Shown here: positions 24,784-35,162 of the stretch, piece by piece
How the letters are laid out: the number at the start of each line of letters is the position of its first letter
How positions within the stretch are numbered: position 1 is the stretch's first letter
Assembly (NCBI RefSeq): GCF_000213175.1
Contig: NW_009799179.1
Location: forward strand, 8,388,705 to 8,452,704
DNA length: 64,000 nucleotides
DNA from: Neurospora tetrasperma FGSC 2508
Lineage: Eukaryota > Ascomycota > Sordariomycetes > Sordariales > Sordariaceae
Direction: 5' to 3'
Program-made: the position numbers and the translations under genes
Notes under the pieces: model-generated
Told to the model about the DNA's origin: nothing
The model's database searches: none
Seen by the model: only the letters and a program-made list of their open reading frames with translations

Positions 24784-26029
24784 TCATGGCATCTTTGCCA
24801 CGGTACTATCTGCAGCCGTCGCTTTTGTCTTCTCCTTCTTCGCAGCCGCCGCCGTCTCTCTCTTCACGGCCGGCGCCTTCTTGGCAGCCGTTGTTGCTTT
24901 GGGCGCCGCAGTCTTCTTACCCAGTATAGTGTTGCCCGCCGCTCTCATCCGGTCCTTATACTGTCTCGGACTCTCGATTTCCCTTCTCCTTCCCAGCCCG
25001 AAGAATCCCGTCAGGGTATTCGCCCACATCCCCTTCCCCTTCCTCCTCGCCGCCGCCTCAGCATCCTTATACACCTGCTCCATCTTAGGCCCGCCAAACT
25101 CCGCGCCCGTCTTGGCTTCGTACGTGGTCGCCAGCCCAAGTTTAAGCATTTCCAGCCCAACGTCCTTGCGCAGGAAGAAGGGCGGTTTCCGAACGAAGAC
25201 GGTCGCAACGACCCGGTCGTACTGATCCTTGCGGTATATGCGTGCCCGCACGCGCTTGCCGAGGATGTAGTTTCGGAGCCACTGGAGGGCTTCGCTCGAG
25301 TAGGGTTGTGCGGGCCGGCCGAAGTGGGCGCCTTCTGGGGCGTCGATGCCTGCGATGCGGATTGGGATCTGGTAAAAGCGGCACTCGAGTCAACACTTTA
25401 TCGCCGCTCATTGTTTCATTCACATGTTACATTTCGTAGTGTTGGAGACTGCGCAAAGGCAAACTAACCGTTCGATCCTTCAATTCCTTCCTAACCATTG
25501 GCACCCTACGCAGCCAGCCCCACCCTGCCAACCGCCCGCCGGGCGTGTGAAAGAAATGAAAGTTATCGCCGTCGCCTACGCTCGTCACCTTGCCCAGCAG
25601 CGTGCGCCGCCGAAAGAAGCCGGGCGAGATATATGCGGTGCCGCGAAAGCGGCGGAGAAACGAACGCCAGATGCCGAAGAGCGCGAAAGCTCCGATGGTC
25701 GGAAGGGTGTACAGCACGATCGATCGCGGTTCTTGGTAGTGCTGCCAGTCGATAAGCGTCCAAAGCGAATCGTTCCAGGAAATGGCTCTCTTTTTTAGTT
25801 GGGGCGGTATGGGCGGTATGCCTGCCAAATCTACGGCAGGCGGCGTCGCACGCTCCGTTGGACGAGGCGAGTTGGAATGGAGATTCGAAGGCATGCTGTG
25901 GATGCCATGATTGCTGTGGTTGACGCTTGTTGTTGATGTTGTTGATGAATACTTGGTTGAAGAAGCGGGTGATGGAGTTCCCTCATCCTTCCCGGTAGGC
26001 GATGCCCACAGACCCCATGGCATCGTCAA
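24784..26029 (-). CDS. lcl3: LCL3-type membrane-anchored staphylococcal-nuclease-like endonuclease
   Basis: Two exons on the minus strand: 26029-25469 and 25368-24784, joined across a 100-nt intron (donor GTTAGT, acceptor ACCAG), giving about 381 aa. A second ATG two codons in (MPWGLW) is an equally good start. After a Ser/Thr/Pro-rich N-terminus a single transmembrane segment lies near residues 103-122 ([17 protein letters not shown]). The SNase-like domain runs from about 143 ([14 protein letters not shown]) to about 312. The exon join restores [17 protein letters not shown], which contains the expected Arg (191), Asp (196) and Glu (199); the later catalytic Arg lies in [13 protein letters not shown]. 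The tail of about 70 residues is Lys/Ala-rich and longer than usual for LCL3. Known of the family: a mitochondrial-membrane calcium-dependent nuclease first linked to yeast chronological lifespan. Confidence 0.92.
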
Positions 26030-26814
26030 GAGCTGGGGGGGATGGGGAAAATGAGGAAAATGGGGAATCGTAGCGGTGATGTCGGTTGCGATGCGCGTTC
26101 CTGCGTTACAGTATGCGATACGACGAACCGGTTGGGGCAGGCAGGACGGGATTTAAGGGACTCAGTGCACGGTCCTCATTCCCCGATCCCCATATTGCTT
26201 GGCGTGGATTGGCTCTACACGTGTTGGTCCAGTGCCCTTTTGACAGCAGCGCCCCGAGTGGCCGGTCCTCCAGCTGACTTGGACCCCCTTCCGTGATCCG
26301 TCGTTCTGTTCCCCAACCCCAACCAACCACGGCACTTTTGTCGAAGCCAGGTGACCATTTAGGAGGTCACGTCGCTCATGGTCAGTTCGTGATTTGTCTC
26401 ATCCGAAAAGAGCGATTCGCTACATTGGCTGAGCCCGTCTTCATGGCTGAGTGGCCGCGGTGCCTCTTGATCACTACTTAACGGCTGCTATTAGTGGCAG
26501 CTCCTTGACAGGACTCAAAGGCTGGGCTGGGTAATCTCAAGCTTACCTAGCATGTAAGGGACCGTGATGTTTGACGATGACATGTTGACTTTGTAAGGAG
26601 CTGCGAGTTGGGCTCTTGGCTTTTAGTTTTCTTTCCGATCGCTTTTTCGATGGATTTGGAGATTTGAGAGGTTGAAGGCCGATGCTAATGCCGCCAACAA
26701 ACTGTTCGTTTTTCTACGCGAATTGTTACTACTAGTCTGTTACAGGCTCACTCTCGTTAAGAGGACCAGGAATAACCATGGTAAAGGGAACCTCATCCAA
26801 TATCATTTAGGACT
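26030..26814. other. Intergenic, about 0.8 kb
   Basis: It contains the promoter of the minus-strand nuclease gene and the 3' flank of the minus-strand Cys-rich gene. I recognise no further gene. Confidence 0.5.
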
Positions 26815-27330
26815 TCACTCCGAACTAGAGGCATGCTCCCTCACAAACTCCATCATATCTCGGAAATCAGCTTGACTCACCTTGATCACTTCATTAGGAT
26901 CGATAAGATCCATGGTTTCTGCCTCCTCGTCATCACCGTTACCCCCACAGTCGTCGTCGACAACTCCCACCTTCACGATACTTCCCCTGTTCATTGAGGT
27001 AGCAGACTCAACCCCCCCATCACTCCAGCCACGCTCCAGAACCCCAGAAGAAGCCTCCCGTAGGTCCTGGATCTTGGCCAACAACTCTCTAGTCAACTGG
27101 ATCCTCCCTCTAATTTCATCAATAGCTCTATTCGTTGTTGCTCTTTCAAGGGCGCAACTCTCGCAACACCTGTCGACTCGGTATGTTGAAAGCGGATGCG
27201 TCCACATGACATTGCAGCCTTCGTCGATCTTGCCTTGGTCGAAGTTGCGTTCTGACTGACACTTCTTGGTTATGCCTAGCCAGGTGAAGTGGCCGCATTT
27301 GCGGTAGATGAGACGATGATGGATACACAT
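26815..27330 (-). CDS. Cys-rich fungal protein of unknown function
   Basis: An uninterrupted frame of 171 codons. The first 60 residues are Cys/His-rich (MCIHHRLIYRKCGHFTWLG, then KKCQSE, DEGC, DRCCESCALERA), which suggests a metal-binding module, perhaps a degenerate zinc ribbon. A charged helical stretch follows (IDEIRGRIQLTRELLAKIQD) and the tail is acidic and Ser-rich. Small proteins with this Cys-rich opening and a WTHPLSTYRV-like core are, from memory, common orphan families in ascomycetes. No function is known to me. A good donor (AAG|GTGAGT) lies in frame about 25 codons before the stop, so an alternative spliced C-terminus is possible. It sits in a run of four minus-strand genes, but the spacing does not suggest co-transcription. 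Confidence 0.6.
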   Translation of the reverse strand: MCIHHRLIYRKCGHFTWLGITKKCQSERNFDQGKIDEGCNVMWTHPLSTYRVDRCCESCALERATTNRAIDEIRGRIQLTRELLAKIQDLREASSGVLERGWSDGGVESATSMNRGSIVKVGVVDDDCGGNGDDEEAETMDLIDPNEVIKVSQADFRDMMEFVREHASSSE

Positions 27331-27908
27331 TTTCAGTGGGTGTTGTGTTGTCGTTTGATACTAGTTTGGACGAAGGGATGGCACGTAGTGAAGGATAAGT
27401 ACTGGTATCTAAAGCATGATGATGTTTGGCACACATGGTATTCGCGGCGGACATTGCTGCTTATTATGTTATTTCGAGCTGATGGAATGAGCGTTTGGTA
27501 CAATGTTTCAGCACAAGACAAAAGCAAACCAACGGTGCTGTTATCAGAGATCATGTTCCGAACATAGCAGAAAATCAGTTGTGACATGTTTGTGGACAAA
27601 GACTTTGTATTGTCAACACTAGTGGTGCCATTGATTGGTCAGAGAAATGAGGACAACGAAAATGAGAGACAAACACACATATAATGGGTTCCAAGGTCTG
27701 CTTTTGATCAAACATCATGATCCTATGGGCAAATCTTATCATTTACTTTCCTTCGCTTTGTGGTAAAAATACATCGGATAATAGAAATGAAAGAAGTTCC
27801 GACTTGTCATTGGTACTGTAGTCTAACAACCACGGACTAAGGGAGGGCATGGACACCTGTGGCTTTCATCGCATTCAACAGATATACCACCGATTATCAA
27901 GGTTGAAG
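27331..27908. other. Intergenic, about 0.6 kb
   Basis: It lies between the start of the Cys-rich gene and the stop of the HAD gene, both on minus. Nothing beyond presumed promoter and 3' UTR is visible. Confidence 0.5.
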
Positions 27909-28817
27909 TCAACCCAAAATACTGTTTCCTAAAACCTCCTTGAAATCTCTTGCCCATGCCAACTTTATGCCTTCCCGACCCTCCGACACATGCGGCACCT
28001 CAAAGCCCAACCTCGTTAGGGTCCCCAATAACGTGCTCTGCTCCTCCTCACCCTCATTCACCACAACGATCCCTGTATCCGCTCTCAACAAACACTCCAG
28101 ATCCGTCACCGAATCGCCAAAGTACACGCTTTCACGCTTTTTGCTCCCCCCGGCTGACTCCTTCAGCAGCATCGTCTCAAACCCCTCAAGCTTATCCTTA
28201 GCAGTCATCATCACCTTCCCGCCCATCTCCTCTGGTCCTTCCAGCTGTCCGCCAGGCCACTTGATCTCGTTAACCCTCTTGACAAACTCACTCCGGTCCG
28301 GATCTTCAGGTTCTATCACCCCTTCAACGAACGCCCTGGACCAGTTCACGCTCACTAGCCCCAATTTGTCTCCCCTCGCCTTAGCTTGTTGCACAAACTC
28401 CGAAAATCCCTTTCTCACCCTCACTGCCTTCCCTTCATCCCCGTCCCAGTCGGGATTCCATTCCTCGCCAATCCGTCGAGCCTCTCTCCCGAACTCTTCC
28501 CACTGCTCACTTGTCAACCTGGCAAAGAACCCTGTATTAACTACTCTCTCCACACTAGACAGTTCAACGGTTCTCAAGCTCTCTAGGTACGCCAGCTCCT
28601 GCGCTAATTGTTTTCTATCCTCGGCTTTGGGGACGTATAACTCTTTGTGCTTTGCGTAGTCGGCGAGGTATGGGTCGACTATCCGTTTCCAGTTTTCGGA
28701 AGCCTCTTGTTGAGAGTAGGCGGAACCGCGAGAGGAGATGGCAAATTGAGCGAGAACGTTGATAGTGTCTTGCTGGGTAACGGTACCATCGAAGTCAAAG
28801 ACTATAAAGCGAGCCAT
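27909..28817 (-). CDS. HAD-family phosphatase, MtnX/phosphoserine-phosphatase-like
   Basis: About 302 aa from the ATG at 28817. The frame stays open 68 codons further upstream, but MARFIVFDFDGTVTQQDT is the natural HAD start, with the nucleophile and acid/base aspartates in DFDGT at residues 8-12. Motif III is supplied by the Lys in TAKDKLEGFE, and motif IV by YFGDSVTDLECL, whose acidic residues would hold magnesium. The large helical insert after motif I (cap domain) fits the type of HAD phosphatases that act on small phosphorylated metabolites, such as MtnX of methionine salvage. The actual substrate cannot be read from sequence. No intron is needed. If the upstream extension were used it would add a hydrophobic leader (MLWLLVLSFLSWLQ), which I consider 5' UTR. 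Confidence 0.85.
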   Translation of the reverse strand: MARFIVFDFDGTVTQQDTINVLAQFAISSRGSAYSQQEASENWKRIVDPYLADYAKHKELYVPKAEDRKQLAQELAYLESLRTVELSSVERVVNTGFFARLTSEQWEEFGREARRIGEEWNPDWDGDEGKAVRVRKGFSEFVQQAKARGDKLGLVSVNWSRAFVEGVIEPEDPDRSEFVKRVNEIKWPGGQLEGPEEMGGKVMMTAKDKLEGFETMLLKESAGGSKKRESVYFGDSVTDLECLLRADTGIVVVNEGEEEQSTLLGTLTRLGFEVPHVSEGREGIKLAWARDFKEVLGNSILG

Positions 28818-29402
28818 TCTTTTGGTAAGGTTGCGGGTTATTCTTTGATGAGCGGGTTTCCAGAGAGGCATTGAACTCGAAAGGAGGTTGGCTCGGATCA
28901 GAATGAATGTGGCTTTAGTTAGGGTTGTGATATCCCGAAGGTGAGTGGAGGTAAGTAGGTAGTGGAAACTCCAGGGGAACTGTAGCCAGGACAAGAAGGA
29001 AAGCACCAGTAACCATAGCATTTTTTGGCCAGTAAGAATCGTGAATGATTAACATAGGGCCCCACTTCATTTATGGATAATGTTGTTGACCAAAGGATCG
29101 CCCAAAGTGTTGTACCAACCTCACGCATTGGGACTAACACTTGGAATGTAAGAGCCTTTGCATAATCAACGACTGCAACGCTTTGACGCGATTGAAAGAA
29201 CAAATAACCCAAACCGGAAAATCGACTCTTGTTAAGTGATGCAACGGGTATCATTGTATGAGCATGGTCTTGAAAGACCGCTCGTCTGGCGAGCAGAGGA
29301 AAAACGCAGCAAACCCAGTCTACTCTAAACGCCTGACGCAAAGCAAGTAAATGGGTCAGAAGGAAGATCGCATCCATGGAGACCCCGCTCAGTCCTGTCA
29401 TC
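28818..29402. other. Intergenic, about 0.6 kb
   Basis: Promoter region of the HAD gene and 3' flank of the TFIIF beta gene, both minus. No additional feature is recognised. Confidence 0.5.
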
Positions 29403-30621
29403 TTAAAACAGGACGTCCTCCATCTTGATATCGTCATCGTCCTCATCCTCGGATGCAATTTCGGGTTTTGGTGCCGCTTCGTTGGTTGGTGCCGGCAGGT
29501 CCTTATCCGAAATCATACTCTGGTATTCCGGTTTGAGTGACCAGTGGTTTGCAAAAGTACCAGTTCGGTGAATAACGGCAATCTTGTCCAAGCACTCTCG
29601 AATGAACGCCTCGGGCTGAGGAATCCGAGAGCGCAGCGCCTTGATGGACCAGTACATGTAGACGGAGAAGCACTTGGCGAGCTCGTCGAGCAGCTGGTTC
29701 TCTGGCCAGCGAGCTGTCTTGTTGTCCATCTTCTTGGCCTTGCTCGGAGCCTCGGTCGTGCGCTATTGTTTGCTATTAGTGAAAGCTCTAGTGGTGATAT
29801 GTCTTCAAGTACACGCACCAAAAATGTTTCCCAGCCCTTGGGATCCGTGATGCCATTGGGTGGCAGACGATCCAGGACCTGTACTGTATGTTTGGGAGCC
29901 GTCTGCTTCTGGCCTCGGGCAGCAAGCGCATAGTCTGTCTCGGGATTTTCCAAAGGAGTGGCGACAACCTCACGCTTGATTGTTGCTGCAATCGCCGTTT
30001 GTTCTGAACTCTTAAGTTAGCACCTATCAAGGCAGGCCAGCTGAGATTGGGTGTAACGAACTCGGGATGGCCTTCTTGGTGTACTGCTGTCCCTTCTTTC
30101 CGCGCTCCTGAGGTGGCTCCGACTGCTTCATCTGCTGGCGCACAAGGTGTGCAGGTATTCCCTGCGCTAAAGCCTCAGCCCGCTCCTTGTTCTTGGCGGC
30201 ATAACTTGGGTGATCATGTTCACCAAAGATGAAGGTGTTGTTGACGTTGGCATCCACCATGTCGAGGTTGTATTCCTTAGGAATATCGTAGTGTTGTGGA
30301 AGATCGTCGAGGAGAATTTGTAGCTTCTGAAAGCCCAAACAGTCTCAGTAACCTATTAAAACGTAGTGCTTGTCACGGAGTGCTGCTACTGACCTCCGGT
30401 TGACCATCTTGTACAATTCGACGAACTTTGCCAATCTGAATCTCCGCATCATCGGGAAGCGAAGCCCATGCTTTCCAGACATACCCCGGAAGGCGAGCCA
30501 GATACGCGTTTTTCAAGGGAAAATCATTGGGATCGTAGAACCCCAAGTCGGCTGATTCGTCAAGCTCGTCTTCGGCGAAGGCTGCGTCCGGGTCAGGCTT
30601 GATTCTCATTGGATCGGCCAT
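29403..30621 (-). CDS. tfg2: Transcription initiation factor IIF, beta subunit (RAP30/Tfg2)
   Basis: Four exons on minus: 30621-30394, 30326-30062, 30003-29819 and 29762-29403, giving about 345 aa. The introns are 67, 58 and 56 nt (donors GTCAGT, GTTCGT, GTGCGT), and all joins keep the frame. Exon 1 holds the N-terminal dimerisation region (LARLPGYVWKAWASLP, then IQIGKVRRIV). Exons 2-3 carry the variable linker with KKAIP near the second junction. Exon 4 contains the winged-helix domain with RWPENQLLDELAKCF, YWSIKALRSRIPQPEAFIRE and FANHWSLKPEY, hallmarks of RAP30. The end is acidic (EDEDDDDIKMEDVLF). In the family this subunit binds RNA polymerase II with the alpha subunit and stabilises promoter complexes. 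An in-frame ATG 11 codons upstream is possible, but MADPMRIKPDPD is the usual-looking start. Length is a little below yeast Tfg2 (400 aa). Confidence 0.95.
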
Positions 30622-31726
30622 GATTGAAGTTGGTCGCTGTGACGAAACTAGCAAATATTAATATGTGCGTAAAATGGACTTTTCGTTCGCTGGTTGCCGG
30701 CGTCTTGTGGTGGTAGCGTGGACGGAAATTTGGGGCGTGACTGTCGTGGTTGTTGTTGTTGTTGTAGTAGTAGAGAGGTTGCCTGGTTGAAAGCAGCCGC
30801 GAGCGTCAACGTCAGGACAAAGACCGTTGTACCTTGGATACGTACCTGTATACTATTATGTAAGCCGCTACCTGATCCTAGCGCGACCCGCTCTCCCGCA
30901 AACGGAGCGGCTAGTGGGGTCTCTGGTGGCAAGTACTTAGCCGTACCTAGGATTATGCATCCATCTTTCAGTTAAAGGTTGACTTCAGTCTGGTGAAGGC
31001 GCCTGTGGTTTTGGATTTCTCTGAGGGGAGTTTATCTAAACTTCGAGTCCCATAGGTTGCAGTACGGCTGTCTACGGGAGCGTTCTTGTTTGTATCCGGC
31101 GATATTTTCTTTGGGCTCAAAGAAAGGAACAGAAGTGGAAGTAAGGTACGAAGAGTGCCTTGGGTCTTTTTGGAAACAAGCCGATGGTAGCTGATTAGGA
31201 GGAAAAGTGAGCTCACCACGGGGCATTGAGGTTAGGTATCTTGCATAAACTGCTTTCCTCGACGTAGTGTCCATACTATCATATGTGCACAGCACAGCTT
31301 CCCAATGTTCAGGTCCTGGTTGGTCGTGCCCTGACTGGTTGACGCATTACTCCATGGCCTTCTTTCTCTGATAGCGACCTTGGCCGTTTCTGATTGGCTG
31401 ACCTCTGGCGCATCCCCCCTCAAAAGATCACTGGCAGTTCGCCGCCGTCCTTGAACATCCGAACCAAAATCCTTCTTGCACCCATCATCCTCTGTTTTGC
31501 GCGCCGCCACAATCATCTCAACAACAGCGTTACCTTATCGCATCGAACAAACGGCACCAGCAACATCGCGACCCTTCATCGTATTTTCCTCAATCTAAAT
31601 AACCGACAAAGACCGGCACTGCTTGATCGTGGAACGTGACCGCAATATACCGATACTCTTTTAATATTGAAATTGCAGCAACAGCTACTTGTATCGGCTC
31701 TTGGATTCGAACAAAAAGATAACAAG
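30622..31726. promoter_or_regulatory. Divergent promoter between TFIIF beta and CCCH protein genes
   Basis: About 1.1 kb separates the two divergent starts and must contain both promoters and 5' UTRs. It includes a short TTG repeat (30746-30766). I see no clear TATA box and no separate gene. Confidence 0.5.
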
Positions 31727-33260
31727 ATGACAATGTCTGCCGAGGAACACGAGCTGATGGAGAGGATTGCCCGTGTGGCCGGTCAGATCAACCAGCACAA
31801 AAATCAACAAGCAGGCCTTGTTCCGCCGCAGAGCAGCCACGCACCACCGCATCACCGTACGTCCGTGGAGTATCATAACAGCAACCGTGCTGGTATTGAC
31901 GGTCTTGAAGACTCAGGTTATTCTGGAAGCTGGCGTCATCAAAGAGGAGGCTACCCATACCCAACCCGCGCCCATTACACCAAGCCTGTCCACCGTCACA
32001 GGACCTTGGTGCTGAACGGCGCGTCTCAACAAGGTAAAGCAGGTCAGCCCACTTCAGGCGCCGCGCTCGACTCGTCCCCCTCGTCCTGGGTGGCAAAGAA
32101 CGACCGTCACCTTCAAATCATCAATTTGTCCATCTATCACAAGGAAGCGCAGGCTCGCACTCGGGCCATCGAGCAAACTCTGCGCCATAAGCAACAACAG
32201 AGAGATGATCTGGAACGAACCAAGTTGATCAACCATCTACACCGTGCTGGCGATCGGTCGGCAGCGGTACCAAACCAATATGAACTAACCGTACAGGGTA
32301 TACGTTTTGCCGTTACGAAGAACGGAAGCAAACTTGTCAAGATTCCCGGTGCGTCGAAACCGCGGCCACAAGTGCTGGATGTGCCGAATACTCACCCTTT
32401 CACAGGCGATCTCAACTCAGGGCCGACCCCGAAAATGGCTATTGTAGGCGGTGTCAAGTTCTACCGTAGCAAGAACGGGAATTTGTACCGCCATGGTATT
32501 GTTAAAGCGCAGCGGTATGTGGCCCGGTCCCCTTTGAATCATCCGCTAATCCTAGTTTGTGGTAGGCAATCCGGCGCTGTCAAGAAGGTCAACGTGCCTT
32601 GTCGCAATTTCTCCATGACCGGTAACTCCAACTTTTCAGATTTCGAAACCTTAACCGACACCACGTCGAAATGACTGGGTCTGGTAAGTCCAAACGATGT
32701 TTATACTGACATCCCCTGCAGGTTCATGCACCAAAGGCCCTCGGTGCCGATATATCCACGACCCAGCCAAGGTTGCCATTTGCAAGGACTTTCTCCAACA
32801 AGAAGAATGCATCAACGGTGACTCTTGCGATCTTTCGCACGAACTTTCCGCGGAACGCACCCCCACGTGCTTGCACTTTATTAAGGACAGTTGCACCAAA
32901 CCTGACTGCAAATTCACTCACGCAAAGGTGTCTCCAGCTGCCCCGGTCTGCCGAGAGTTTGGCCTCTACGGCTACTGCGAGAAGGGTGCAAGCTGCACCA
33001 ACCGCCATGTTTTCGAATGTCCCGACTTCAGCAACACTGGCGTGTGTAATACCAAGGGCTGTAAACTGCCGCACCGGGAGAGGGCAAGCGTCTTGCGCAG
33101 GGTCAATGCCCGCGACGACGCCGAGATGGAGGATCTATCCAGCGACGACGAATCAGTCGATAGCGACGATATCGACTCGGACGACGTTGACGAGTTTGTT
33201 GGCCAGGACGACGATCCTGACTTGGATTTCGCCGAGCAAAAGGACTTCATCAAGTTTTAA
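31727..33260 (+). CDS. Five-finger CCCH zinc-finger protein (ZC3H3/Red5-like)
   Basis: Three exons: 31727-32514, 32566-32621 and 32722-33260, about 460 aa. The introns are 51 nt (GTATGT...GGTAG) and 100 nt (GTAACT...CTGCAG, branch ACTGAC). Start candidates are the ATGs at 31727 and 31733 (MTMSAEEHELMERIARVAGQ); one at 31667 is also in frame. The N-terminal part is a basic, Gln-rich coiled-coil-like region. The C-terminal part has five CCCH fingers: C275-C284-C290-H294, C302-C311-C317-H321, C331-C339-C344-H348, C358-C367-C373-H377 and C381-C390-C395-H399, so the second intron splits finger 1. A strongly acidic tail (DDESVDSDDIDSDDVDE) closes the protein. Relatives (human ZC3H3, fission yeast Red5) act in nuclear mRNA 3'-end processing, export and RNA surveillance; that role is inferred from family resemblance. 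Confidence 0.92.
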
Positions 33261-34093
33261 TTAGTGCAGTCCTGGCTCGTCTGTTTTGGTCCTTGGTTTT
33301 TCCTAAGCCTTGCTGGCTTATTGATACCCTTTGATGTTTCTGTTTACTGTAGCGCAACCCGTGACACTTTCCGGGTTGGCAGTGGGTAAAGGAGGATAAT
33401 AAAAGTAAAAAAAAAAGGAGGGAAGAGAAAAGCAAAAGGAAAGAAAAGAGAGAAAAGAAGATGTCACTCTGAAGAACAGCCTAGACTAGGCAATATGATT
33501 ATAGATAATAGGAGAGCATGACCGCGCTTGGTACATGATAACAATGATTGGCCTGTGGTGAATGTTGACCCCGATGTACTACGGCAAGCTCCAAGCAGGT
33601 ACCGCGAAATGTTATCCTGATCATCCAATGGCTGCTGAGAGTTAATCTGCCGAGAGCTTAATAGCCACACCATCACTGCCATTCCTTCTTCACCCGGGCC
33701 CGGAGTATCATAGATCACCCCGCATTCGCAACCTTACCCCCTGTGCTCTCCGCTAAATATTCGTATGAATTCGCCGCTGCCTAACGAGAGTGTAGCGACG
33801 GGATGCCCTTCTCTTGGTATCCAAATTTCTATCCAGAAGTAACTCGCCGCTTACGCTATCTAAAATCTATATAACTACTCCTCTTACGACCCCTTAATGC
33901 CGTACACGTATATAGATCAGCACCTGCAGATATCCCACATTCCATAATACTACTAGTCTCATGATCTTTCTATAACTCCCACCTCCTCTCCCGCACTCTT
34001 GTAGATAGTTAGAAGCTTCATTAGTCATTGTTTAGTAAGGGACTAAGGAGCACTGGGGCCTAAGCGATTGAAGCAGTTTCATATATATATATA
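33261..34093. other. 3' flank of CCCH gene and left border of the transposon island
   Basis: Ordinary composition up to about 33.75 kb, with a purine-rich run at 33403-33462. Sequence then becomes gradually richer in A+T toward a short (AT)n run at 34081-34092, directly at the pogo insertion site. No gene is seen. The gradual change suggests RIP or low-level drift spilling over the transposon edge. Confidence 0.6.
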
Positions 34094-34118
34094 CAGTCAA
34101 GTCTGCAATTAACGATAT
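34094..34118 (+). repeat. Left terminal inverted repeat of the pogo-type element
   Basis: 25 bp, identical to the reverse complement of 55072-55096. It is preceded by TA. Its identity despite the heavy mutation of the interior is notable. Confidence 0.95.
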
Positions 34119-34823
34119 TTAGTTACCCCCTGGATCTGATCGTTATTCCCAGATTATCGTTACATTAAGATTTTGGTGTAAAATCGTGATTTTGGTGTAA
34201 AATCGTGATTTTTAGCCAGAATCGTTGTTTTTACGTTGTTTTGAGTCAGAAACTGCTGAAAATAGTATATTTAATCTAATAAACGTTGCCCATATAGATT
34301 TATATAGTTTACTATTTCTTAAAGTATAAATCTAGTATAGTCTAAAGTACGTTGAATTTTTCAAGCAACGACTAGTCAACCAGTCTCTTCTATACCCGTC
34401 GAAATAAAGCCATATCTACTAAATTAACTATTATCGACTACTCCTCGTACTAGATAACTATTGCAATAGCTTTAAACGTAGCCGCTAGCGATATAGCAAG
34501 TAATTCTTACTATTCTAATTAATTATCGTTATTCTCTCCTATTACTAGTAAGAAGGTCTTAACTACGTAGGCGATAAGATCATCTGGGCTATCAACAACA
34601 GCCTTATTTAAAGGATTAATAAAATTATTAATATTTATTATAGCTTTAATAGTCCCAGTACGTACTAAACTCTCTCCCAACCTCATTATCTCATTGGAAT
34701 CTATATTGGTAGAGGAAGCTTCCAGAATCTATTATACTAGCGTAATAGTAGCAGTCTCAACACTATAGTAATCCTCGTCGATAATTACTAAGTTAACCCA
34801 TTTAATTAGCTTCTTATTAAGAC

Positions 34824-35162
34824 TATTATAGGGCATTCTTAGTGGATACCTAAATGCTCTGTCTTATTATAACAGCCGCTCACTAGAGCGTATAGTCTAT
34901 CGTATAAGAGTACTCGTCCTATCAACCTCTATTAAGGTTGACGGATTATTAATTAATATTATACTAACCTTATATTTATCTTACTTACACTCAGTAAAGT
35001 CGTATACGAAGTCCCAAATTAAGGTTCGTAATAACTCTTATCTTTAATTTCCTTTACTAAGACTATTATTAATCGTTATGTATTGTTACTCTATCCAGCA
35101 ACTAATTACTTACTTTATTATTCTCTATTATTATCATTTATAAAATACATCTTCGCGTAACA
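34824..35162 (+). repeat. 5' LTR of Gypsy-A
   Basis: 339 bp, aligning over its full length, without length difference, to 53157-53495. The two copies differ at many sites, and the differences look like transitions. Confidence 0.93.

Noticed and set aside
28818-29021. 68-codon N-terminal extension of the HAD phosphatase
   Set aside because: The added hydrophobic leader is not part of the HAD family, and the conserved start MARFIVFDFDGT follows a later ATG.
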